Below the pieces are notes generated by a model, which made no database searches, was not told where the DNA came from, and saw only the letters and a program-made list of their open reading frames with translations. A program made the position numbers and the translations under genes. From Candidatus Gerdarchaeota archaeon (GTDB taxonomy: Archaea > Asgardarchaeota > Heimdallarchaeia > JABLTI01): DNA of 19,702 bases. Location of the stretch: NCBI GenBank assembly GCA_016839405.1, contig JAEOUJ010000347.1, positions 1-19,702 on the forward strand. The letters run 5' to 3'. How positions within the stretch are numbered: position 1 is the stretch's first letter; each line of letters begins with the position of its first letter. Shown here piece after piece: positions 1 to 7,227 of this stretch.

Positions 1-118
1 TTCATCAAAATCCCCAGCTGGATTTTTACATACATTTACATAAAAATACAACTATTTAACATTTTCCAAATTGACCTATTAATCCAATCTTTAGTAATAA
101 TTGCTCTTTTGTGAATTT

Positions 119-1345
119 TTATTTCATTTCTATTTGATTTTGATATTTTTCTTTTGTTCTTTTAGAATAAACAACTAAAATTACTGAAATTATAATTGCA
201 GAACCCGCTAAAGTGACTCCTAAGGTTATTAATAGAATCTTTCCAATATTACTAAAAAATGGAAATGGATCTCCAGGGAATAAATGAATTGGTAATTCAG
301 GGTTAGTTACATCAACAATATAGAGAGGTCTTCTTCCTTGTAATTCACCACTCTGTGTACTTAATAGATATGCAAAATTATTATCTACTACTATTGCTTC
401 AAAAAAGGTAGAATATTCTGTATTATATTGACCAATTAATTGAGTTGTTGGTAAAAGTGATATGTCAATGATATCAAATGAAGAAGAATTTGCTAAATAA
501 ACAAAGTTATTTTCAATACATAAACCTCCAAAATAATAGGAGGAATAATCATATTTTGTTATAAAAATTGGATTTAATGGATTCATTATATCAAATATAG
601 ATAGTCCTTTGTATTCCTCATATATGAAAATATATTCATCTGTTACATCAAAAGCTGGAAAATGACTAGATTCATTTATTATTACCTCTCCTATTTTTAC
701 TATATTTGAATAATCAGTTATATTTAGTATTGTAATTCCTTTCTCTTCTTCTAATAAATATGAATGATTTTCTTGTAAAACTAGATCAACAAAATTAGAG
801 CTTGTATTAAAGTAACTACCAATTGGGGAAAGTGGTAGGAAATTTGTAAAATCATAGATTGTAAAATTATTATCACTTATAGCAAAGATATTCCAACCAT
901 CAACTGCAAAATTATTGAGTCTATTACCAGATAATGTATAATTTTCTTTTATTGTTATATCAGCTAAATTTGAGCAATCTAGAATAGTTATTGTATTTGT
1001 ATCTTGACTATAAAAGAAAATATAATCATCCTGTACTATCAAATTACTATAATCTGGATGAAATCCCCAAGTAAAATCAAAAAAACCAACTATTTCTGGT
1101 TTATTCTTATTACTAACATTAAATATATCTAAACCATGATAATCTTCAATAATATACACTAATGTATCATTGACGAAAAGAGAAACTCCGCTAGTAATTG
1201 TTTTATTAAATTCTAACTGAGCATCAGTTTGATGTATACCATATATAGAAATTATTTTCGCAAAAGATAATGGAACAATCATAAGTATTGAAATTATTAC
1301 AATAGAATGAAAAATTAAAGATAATCTATTTTTACTAAATTTCAT
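119..1345 (-). CDS. Membrane-anchored LVIVD-repeat beta-propeller surface protein
   Basis: A 408-residue protein predicted to sit outside the cell on a single anchor. Residues about 8-30 are a hydrophobic signal segment (ending PLSFA). Residues about 365-394 are a second hydrophobic stretch followed by a basic tail (YSKRTKEKYQ). Between them I count seven related blocks of about 40-45 residues, each with a hydrophobic strand, an Asn/Asp turn and an 'I(F/I)D(I/V)(S/T)NP' strand (for example GLSIFDIMNPLNP and LYIVDVTNPELP). This is the pattern of LVIVD repeats, which form beta-propellers, so one seven-bladed propeller is likely. The ATG has a GGGAG ribosome site a few bases upstream. It is divergent from the acl operon. 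Such propellers often bind partners or sugars at the surface; the ligand cannot be read here. Confident of repeat type and topology, not of role. Confidence 0.8.
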   Translation of the reverse strand: MKFSKNRLSLIFHSIVIISILMIVPLSFAKIISIYGIHQTDAQLEFNKTITSGVSLFVNDTLVYIIEDYHGLDIFNVSNKNKPEIVGFFDFTWGFHPDYSNLIVQDDYIFFYSQDTNTITILDCSNLADITIKENYTLSGNRLNNFAVDGWNIFAISDNNFTIYDFTNFLPLSPIGSYFNTSSNFVDLVLQENHSYLLEEEKGITILNITDYSNIVKIGEVIINESSHFPAFDVTDEYIFIYEEYKGLSIFDIMNPLNPIFITKYDYSSYYFGGLCIENNFVYLANSSSFDIIDISLLPTTQLIGQYNTEYSTFFEAIVVDNNFAYLLSTQSGELQGRRPLYIVDVTNPELPIHLFPGDPFPFFSNIGKILLITLGVTLAGSAIIISVILVVYSKRTKEKYQNQIEMK

Positions 1346-1491
1346 TTTCTCCCAACCTAAAATACATTATTTTAATTGTATGTTATTTTTTTCTGAAAAA
1401 GTTTTCTTTCATGTTAAAATTAAATGAATATATTTTTACTCGAGCAAATCTTAAATTAATGAAAAATAATCAATTAAAAGAGGGATTTCTA
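1346..1491. promoter_or_regulatory. Divergent promoter region between the LVIVD gene and aclBA
   Basis: This AT-rich gap separates two divergent genes, so both promoters should lie in it. For acl, an AATATATTTTT stretch near 1428-1438 is a TATA-like candidate, and AAAGAGGGA at 1477-1485 is a good ribosome site 6 bases before the ATG at 1492. An earlier in-frame ATG at 1411 exists, but it has no ribosome site and the residues it adds do not match the family. The TATA assignment is only suggestive in DNA this AT-rich. Confidence 0.4.
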
Positions 1492-2778
1492 ATGAAACTT
1501 TATGAGCATGAAGCAAAAAAAATATTCAGGCAAAATGGCATAACAATTCCAAAACAATATGGTATAATTAAATCAATAGATAAGATAGAGCAATTGCAGC
1601 TACAATTTCCATCAATGGTTAAAGCTTCAGTTCTTGTTGGAGGTAGAGGGAAAGCTGGTGGCGTTAAAAAAGCAAGAAATTTGGATGAAGCTAATAGATT
1701 TGCATCTGATTTACTTAAATTAGTAATAAAAGATTATCCTGTTGAGATTGTTTTTTTTGAAGAAGCAGTTGAAGAAATTAAAGCAATTTATCTTGGAGTT
1801 ACAATGGAACCTAAATCATTTAATAATATGATAATTGCAAGTCCTTTTGGGGGAGTTGATATAGAAGAAGTAGCAACTAAACAACCTGAATTAATTTTTA
1901 AACAGGAACTACAAAACAATGAGAAAGAATTACCTAAGATAATTTCAGAAGAATTAGCAGATAAATTAAATCAAAAATTAAAATTAAAGGATGATTTAAA
2001 AAATAAATTAGTGCAAATAATCATTAATCTCTATAATCTTTATCAAAAAATTGATGCACGATTATGTGAAATTAATCCACTAATTATAACAGATGATGAT
2101 ATAGTAGCAGCTGATGCTAAAATTGTTCTAGATGATAATGGCTTATATCGTCAAGGAAAACTTCTTGAAAGTATTGACATGACTCATAAAAGGCATGATG
2201 TAGCTGAACCAACACCTAATGAAATAAGATCTTATGAGAATGAATTTCCATATGTAGATTTATTGCCATATAATCCTTCAAAAGATAAAGAAAAATTATA
2301 TGTGGGTTTGGTTCCTGGTGGTGCTGGTTATGGGATTTTATCTATTGATGAGGTTGCTAATATTGGCAATCAATTTTTTGATGGAAAAGTTATTCCAATT
2401 AATTTTATGGATAGTGGAGGAGGTCCACCAATAGATGGAGTCGCTGAAATGTTTCACTTGTTAATGGATTATACACTTGTTGATATGATTATAACTTCTA
2501 GATTTGGTGGAATTTCAAGCTGTGATATTTTTATTAGAGGATTGGTTCTAGCATTCAGAGAGAGATATAAGAAAAAGCAAAGAATCATACCCGTGATTGG
2601 TAGAATGGTTGGAACAGATTTACCTTCTGCAAAGAAATATCTCGAGCAAGCTATCCAAGAAACACCAGACGCTCTAAAGCTTATGAGTATTGAGGTTGGA
2701 AATGAACGGATTATGGCAGATGTTATAAAAGATGCACTGACTAAAGGATTTGAACTACGTGAGGAGGGATTGATATGA
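1492..2778 (+). CDS. aclB: ATP-citrate lyase small (ATP-grasp, beta) subunit
   Basis: A 428-residue protein related to the beta subunit of succinyl-CoA synthetase and to the N-terminal part of eukaryotic ATP-citrate lyase. Residues 1-~215 are the ATP-grasp domain: the opening MKLYEHEAKKIF is typical, the glycine-rich nucleotide loop is VLVGGRGKAGGVKKA (48-62), and the metal/ATP site is in CEINPL (192-197). Residues ~265-428 are the CoA-ligase-like/citrate-binding part, with LVPGGAGYGILS (273-284) and NFMDSGGGP (304-312). The length is near the ~400 residues of Chlorobium-type AclB. The start at 1492 is chosen because the family begins there and AAAGAGGGA lies just upstream. It overlaps the next gene by 4 bases (ATGA), so the two subunits are translationally coupled. 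Together they cleave citrate with ATP and CoA into acetyl-CoA and oxaloacetate in the cytoplasm. Confidence 0.88.
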   Translation: MKLYEHEAKKIFRQNGITIPKQYGIIKSIDKIEQLQLQFPSMVKASVLVGGRGKAGGVKKARNLDEANRFASDLLKLVIKDYPVEIVFFEEAVEEIKAIYLGVTMEPKSFNNMIIASPFGGVDIEEVATKQPELIFKQELQNNEKELPKIISEELADKLNQKLKLKDDLKNKLVQIIINLYNLYQKIDARLCEINPLIITDDDIVAADAKIVLDDNGLYRQGKLLESIDMTHKRHDVAEPTPNEIRSYENEFPYVDLLPYNPSKDKEKLYVGLVPGGAGYGILSIDEVANIGNQFFDGKVIPINFMDSGGGPPIDGVAEMFHLLMDYTLVDMIITSRFGGISSCDIFIRGLVLAFRERYKKKQRIIPVIGRMVGTDLPSAKKYLEQAIQETPDALKLMSIEVGNERIMADVIKDALTKGFELREEGLI

Positions 2779-4892
2779 AACGAGTGCTAGTCGATCAAGG
2801 AATGCTATATTATTTAATAGAACAATTAAAACCTGATTTAGCTAACCATATTAAAAAAACCAATGAAATTGATACTGTCATTATTGGATTAGGAAGACAA
2901 GGGATGAAACATGCTGGATTAATGAAGGATTTTGGTACAAAAATAACAGCAGGGATTTCAGTGGGTAGAGGAGGAACAAGAGTTCATGAAATCATCCCAG
3001 TTTATGAAACAATTGCAGAATGCTTGAAAGAACACCCAAACATAGCTATAGCAAGTATTTGGAAACATTATTCTGCAGTAAAGGATACCGCTATAGAGGT
3101 AATTGAGGCAGGAATTCCTATTGTAGTTTTAATAAGTGAATTTATTCCTTTAAAAGATGTTAGGGATATAATAATAGCAGCAAGAAAACACAAAACAATA
3201 CTTTTTGGAGGAAATACTCCAGGAATCATCTTTCCACCTGAAGGAATAAAGGTTGGAATGTTACCTGATATTTTTTATCCAGAAGAAAAAAATTCAACAG
3301 AATTTGGACCAAAAGGTGTTACAATTATCTCGAGAAGTGGTGCTATATTATATCATATGTCAGATGCATTAGCTAGTGTTGGAATTGCACAAAACGCTGT
3401 TCTAGGTGTAGGTGGTGATGGTGCAATTGGGACACGTTTCATTGATATTGTTCCTTTGATTCAAAAATATCAAAATACAGACTTAATCGTAATAGCAGGT
3501 GAAATAGGTGGATGTCAAGAAGAAATTCTAGCTGAAGATATCACAAAACATCCTGAGAAATATCCAAAACCAATGGTTGCAATGATCTCTGGTGCTAATG
3601 CTCCTGAAGGAAAAACTATGGGGCATGCCGGTGCTATTGTTACTCCGGAGCAAGAATATGGTACTTTTAAATCTAAAAAAGCTGCTTTTGAAAAAGCTGG
3701 AATTCCAGTTGTTAATGGGCAATTTGGTTTAATTGAAGAAGCTAGAAGGATATTAAATAATAAACAATATTTCCCAATTGAAAGCTATAAAGAGAAAATG
3801 CGTTTAACTTGGGAAGAACCACCTCAAAAACCTGAATGGGCAACACTGATAACGAAAATTGAGCCAAATAATATTATAATATCGGGTGTTCCATTACAAG
3901 ATATTATTAGGGATAAATCTCTTTTAGAAACAACCTACTTACTACTTAAAGGAAAATTTCCTTCAAAAGATGAATTAATTAACCTTGAGAAAATTGCTCT
4001 TAATGCTGTTAAACTACCAATTCCAAAAATTAAACCAATCAAAGATGAGGATATAGCTAAAACAATTGTTAAATATCTGCTTCTTGATGAAGAATTATCA
4101 CAATTTGCACAACAAGGTTTGAAATCATCACTTGAAATTACGACTTTCAATGTTGGACGGTTTGCTAGGTACCTTGCATCAATTTTAGGAAATGAAAAAG
4201 CACTAAATGTTTCTTCAAATAATAGTTTTAATCAGATAATTGGTCAAGCTTTACTTGGAGAATCAAAGCTTGATAAAGAAAAAACAGAATTACTTGAAGC
4301 TATGATAGTTGCTAGTGTTGATCATGGAGTAACACCTCCTTCTACACAATCAACGATAATTGCTGCATCGGTAAGAGCACCTTATGAAGTAGCAATTGCT
4401 CAAGGTGTTGGTGCAATTACTGATGTGCATGGAGGAGCTGGCACAAAAGCCACTCAATTTTTCAAAATTTGTGTAAAAACTGCTCATGAGCAAAAAATTT
4501 CTTTGATGGATGCTACTCAAAAAATAATTACTGATTATATTCAAAAAGGTTTGAGAATTCAAGGTTTAGGACATAGAATACACACAAATGATCCAAGAAG
4601 AGATGTTTTATGGGACAAAGCTAAAAAAGCTGGCGTTGTTGGTAATTGTATTGATATTTCTAAAGAAATTACAGAGATTTTCAAACAAGTTAGAGGAATA
4701 ACTTTACCAATAAATGTTGATGGAGTAATTGGAGCAATAATTGCTGAATTAGATGTTAATCCAATCATTTCAAAAGCAGTTTTCATATATGGTAGAATGA
4801 TTGGTTTATCCGCTCATTATTATGAAGAGATAATTTCCCAACCAGAAATGCGTAGAATTAATTTTAATGAAGCAGTATACAAAGGAAAATAA
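2775..4892 (+). CDS. aclA: ATP-citrate lyase large subunit (CoA-ligase alpha plus citryl-CoA lyase domain)
   Basis: A 705-residue fusion. Residues ~32-345 are the CoA-ligase alpha part: a Rossmann start (DTVIIGLGRQG), IISRSGA, GVGGDGAIGTRF, and the phospho-histidine loop GKTMGHAGAIVTPE with His284. Residues ~365-705 are a citrate-synthase-like lyase domain: GVPLQDIIRDKSLLETTYLLLKG opens it, and candidate catalytic residues are His517 (DHGVTPPS), His552 (VHGGAG), His600 (GLGHRIH) and Asp649 (NVDGVIGA). The ribosome site GAGGAGGGA lies inside the end of aclB. Gene order aclB-aclA matches Chlorobium. The protein is about 95 residues longer than the roughly 610-residue bacterial subunit. The extra length falls between the helix ending KGKFPSKDEL (~402) and LLEAMIVASVDHG (~507). 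The complex makes acetyl-CoA for a reductive TCA cycle or for biosynthesis; which of these cannot be told here. Confidence 0.87.
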   Translation: MKRVLVDQGMLYYLIEQLKPDLANHIKKTNEIDTVIIGLGRQGMKHAGLMKDFGTKITAGISVGRGGTRVHEIIPVYETIAECLKEHPNIAIASIWKHYSAVKDTAIEVIEAGIPIVVLISEFIPLKDVRDIIIAARKHKTILFGGNTPGIIFPPEGIKVGMLPDIFYPEEKNSTEFGPKGVTIISRSGAILYHMSDALASVGIAQNAVLGVGGDGAIGTRFIDIVPLIQKYQNTDLIVIAGEIGGCQEEILAEDITKHPEKYPKPMVAMISGANAPEGKTMGHAGAIVTPEQEYGTFKSKKAAFEKAGIPVVNGQFGLIEEARRILNNKQYFPIESYKEKMRLTWEEPPQKPEWATLITKIEPNNIIISGVPLQDIIRDKSLLETTYLLLKGKFPSKDELINLEKIALNAVKLPIPKIKPIKDEDIAKTIVKYLLLDEELSQFAQQGLKSSLEITTFNVGRFARYLASILGNEKALNVSSNNSFNQIIGQALLGESKLDKEKTELLEAMIVASVDHGVTPPSTQSTIIAASVRAPYEVAIAQGVGAITDVHGGAGTKATQFFKICVKTAHEQKISLMDATQKIITDYIQKGLRIQGLGHRIHTNDPRRDVLWDKAKKAGVVGNCIDISKEITEIFKQVRGITLPINVDGVIGAIIAELDVNPIISKAVFIYGRMIGLSAHYYEEIISQPEMRRINFNEAVYKGK

Positions 4893-4912
4893 AAATGGAT
4901 TAATTTTCCTTT
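4881..4912. terminator. Bidirectional terminator between convergent aclA and the TPR segment
   Basis: A perfect 10-base inverted repeat, AAAGGAAAAT (4881-4890) and ATTTTCCTTT (4903-4912), with a 12-base loop. It holds the aclA stop, and the right arm overlaps the 3' end of the minus-strand gene. The plus transcript runs on into AATTTTTC; the minus transcript has a T-rich stretch in the loop. The position between convergent genes supports a shared terminator. Confidence 0.55.
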
Positions 4913-5211
4913 AATTTTTCTAAAGAAAATTTAGCTTTCTTATGATATCTTTTAGTTCTATCATGAGCTAGTAATTTTTCATAAAATTCTTTAGCTTTCT
5001 CTACATTTCCATTTTCTTGATAAATTATGCCTAAATAATGTAAAGCATCAATATAATAGATTTCGTATTGTCCCTTTGGATTTACATTTTCTATTACAAA
5101 ATTAAAATTAGTTAGAGCTTGCTCTTTATCCTTAAAGTATCTGAAATTAAAATAACCAGACCAAATATGACCAATAATACTGTTAGGCTCTTTTTCTAAA
5201 AATTCCTTCAT
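4900..5211 (-). CDS. TPR-repeat segment, in frame with the M1 peptidase after one TGA
   Basis: A 103-residue, soluble, all-helical product with two tetratricopeptide-like repeats. One is around residues 13-33 (IGHIWSGYFNFRYFKDKEQAL) and a clearer one around 54-86 (ALHYLGIIYQENGNVEKAKE). TPRs bind partner proteins. Its ATG at 5211 follows the TGA of the upstream M1 peptidase with no gap and in the same frame. No ribosome site stands clearly at the right distance. The last residues before the stop (FDKCKE) and the first after it (MKEFLEKEP) read as one continuous TPR helix. It may therefore be the C-terminal tail of a single protein interrupted by TGA, or a separate protein made by stop-and-restart coupling. 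I cannot decide between these from the DNA. Confidence 0.6.
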   Translation of the reverse strand: MKEFLEKEPNSIIGHIWSGYFNFRYFKDKEQALTNFNFVIENVNPKGQYEIYYIDALHYLGIIYQENGNVEKAKEFYEKLLAHDRTKRYHKKAKFSLEKLKEN

Positions 5212-7137
5212 TCATTCTTTACATTTATCAAAACTAATCCAACGATTAATCATTGCATCACCGAATTTTGATAGTTTCTTAAATTCATCTGTCCATCTAA
5301 AGACCTTATAATTTGGATCAATCACAATTGATTTTGGTTCAAAATCTAGCATATATTCAAAATTAGTTATTTTGTTTTCGCTTAGAATTTCTTTTGTTAT
5401 TTTATGTTCTCCATTGACTATTTCTATTTCAATTTTTGTTTTATATATCTCCCTTATTTGTTTCAATGTACCACTGATTTTGTATTGATCTTTATCTATA
5501 GATTCTATTTTGTATTCCAACCTAAATTCTGGCGCACCAGTTCGAAAGAACCACTGATCAAAAAACCATTTCAAATCTTGTCCACTTGAATATTCAAACT
5601 CTTTCTGTAACTCTTCAAGTTTCATAAAAGTATGAGCATATTTCTCTATTGCAGATTGAAATCCTTTATAGAATGCATTATTTCCAATTACATCTCGTAG
5701 CATTAATAACACAAAGAAACCCTTTGTATTTGATAACAAATGTAGATCCATAGCTCTTCCCCAATCATTGATGCCTATTTTCATATCTTTATTATCTCTA
5801 TCTGCTACTGAGGCAAAGTAATAGTAAGCTGCTTGAAAATAATCTAATGCACCATATATGAGAAATTTTCTCATAATTTCTTCTCCATAAAATTTCTCTA
5901 AACATAAAGCATAGGCAATATTTGCCAAACCTTCACTAAGAAAAATTAAATCACCAATCACCCAATTTCCCCACCACAAATGCCCTATTTCATGTGCAAA
6001 TATAGGAATATTAACATAATTTTCATTTAATGAATTATCAGGATAGAAATTCATGCCTTGTTCACTCATTCCACCAGTTCTACCAGCAATTTCAGCAGGA
6101 ATTTCTACAATTGAATAATTCTCATACGGATATATTCCAAATATTTCTTTTTTCAAGAATGAAATTATATCAATTGTTTTTTGAAGATAGAATTTTGCTT
6201 TGGTTTCATCTTCCTTTAGTATATAGGAACCAAATTTTATCCCATCAATATTTTCACTGTAATTATAATAATTAGCTGCTGCAAAGGAGTAGATATGAGG
6301 AACATCTACTTGAAAATGATAATTTATTCTGTTATCAATGAATATTCTATCTATTTCTTTTCCAGTACATGTAACAACGAAATTATCTGGTACATTGAAA
6401 GAAATTTTTCCAGTTGTTTTTGTGAATCCAATTTGCGGATACCAATTTGATACGAAACTTGCATAAGACCCTTCTTTACCAATATGTATAATTTTATACC
6501 CAAATTTTCCTGTAGAATTATAAGGAACACCATTATATCTAATTTTTAGAGCAACACTGTTTTTATCTACAATTACATCTTTTGTATTTAATTCTATACT
6601 GTCACCTATTCTTAGGAACTGAATTCTTTTATTGTTGTTATCAAAAATTTCTGTGGGTTCTAAACCTCTATTCAATTTGATATGTATAGTATCAAGATTT
6701 TTTATTAAAAGATTGAATGTTAGATATGCAAAAACATCCATTTTATTGTATTTTAAATTCAAACTAATATCTAAACTTGTTTTTACATTTTCTGCTATTT
6801 GAAAAATAGTTTTATCTATTATTTTCCAATCATTATCTTTTTTTCCTAATTGAATCTTTGAAAATTGAGGATTATGATGTATCAAATCATCTTTATGATA
6901 TTCAATTACTTGAGATAAAATAATCGTAATTTCATTATTAGATTTTGAGATATCTAGAATTTTTTGATTATATTTAATGTCTTTATTTTCAATCCATTGT
7001 AAATAAGATGATTTTGTTCTTTCATATAAAATCTTATCTTCTTGATTATAATATGATAATATTTTTTTCATATCTTTTTGTTTAATTGCTTTATTTAAAT
7101 CTGAAAAAATTATTCTTATATTCTCATCGCTAAGCAA
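5212..7137 (-). CDS. M1-family-like zinc metallopeptidase with NTF2/SnoaL-like N-terminal domain
   Basis: A 641-residue cytoplasmic protein with no signal peptide. Residues ~5-115 look like an NTF2/SnoaL-type alpha+beta domain (helix, then KILSYY and strands ending WKIIDKTIF). Residues ~120-300 fit the beta-rich N-terminal domain of M1 enzymes. The catalytic domain has the substrate loop GGMSEQGMNF (355-364), a GAMEN-like variant, the zinc site HEIGH (382-386) and a likely third ligand Glu402 in FLSEGLA. FFDQWFFRTGAPEF (525-538) is also typical. HEXXH-to-Glu spacing is 15 residues, shorter than the usual 18. The start is TTG, chosen because AAGGGGAT lies about 6 bases upstream and no ATG occurs before residue 23. 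It probably cleaves N-terminal residues from peptides. It follows the clostripain gene by 88 bases with a terminator between, so it probably has its own promoter. Confidence 0.82.
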   Translation of the reverse strand: MLSDENIRIIFSDLNKAIKQKDMKKILSYYNQEDKILYERTKSSYLQWIENKDIKYNQKILDISKSNNEITIILSQVIEYHKDDLIHHNPQFSKIQLGKKDNDWKIIDKTIFQIAENVKTSLDISLNLKYNKMDVFAYLTFNLLIKNLDTIHIKLNRGLEPTEIFDNNNKRIQFLRIGDSIELNTKDVIVDKNSVALKIRYNGVPYNSTGKFGYKIIHIGKEGSYASFVSNWYPQIGFTKTTGKISFNVPDNFVVTCTGKEIDRIFIDNRINYHFQVDVPHIYSFAAANYYNYSENIDGIKFGSYILKEDETKAKFYLQKTIDIISFLKKEIFGIYPYENYSIVEIPAEIAGRTGGMSEQGMNFYPDNSLNENYVNIPIFAHEIGHLWWGNWVIGDLIFLSEGLANIAYALCLEKFYGEEIMRKFLIYGALDYFQAAYYYFASVADRDNKDMKIGINDWGRAMDLHLLSNTKGFFVLLMLRDVIGNNAFYKGFQSAIEKYAHTFMKLEELQKEFEYSSGQDLKWFFDQWFFRTGAPEFRLEYKIESIDKDQYKISGTLKQIREIYKTKIEIEIVNGEHKITKEILSENKITNFEYMLDFEPKSIVIDPNYKVFRWTDEFKKLSKFGDAMINRWISFDKCKE

Positions 7138-7195
7138 TATAAATCCCCTTATGATGAATTTTAATTTTGCTTAAAATAATTTAGACTAATCTTTA

Positions 7196-7227
7196 AAAGA
7201 AAAAGAGATAAAAACCAATTTTATCTC
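7196..7227 (-). terminator. Stem-loop with U-tract ending the clostripain transcript
   Basis: On the minus strand, GAGATAAAA and TTTTATCTC form a perfect 9-bp stem with a 5-base loop (arms 7227-7219 and 7213-7205), followed at once by a run of T with one C. The stem starts inside the clostripain stop codon. This is a classic stem plus U-tract and should separate clostripain from the M1 gene. Confidence 0.65.

Noticed and set aside
1..118. Partial gene at the left edge
   Set aside because: Stops occur in all readable frames within short distance and no ribosome site is seen; too short to call.
1411..1491. Longer N-terminus for AclB from ATG 1411
   Set aside because: The added residues match nothing in the family and lack a ribosome site; 1492 has both.
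3528..4786. Minus-strand open frames inside aclA
   Set aside because: Shadows of a conserved coding region: no ribosome sites and low-complexity or Cys/Ser-rich products.
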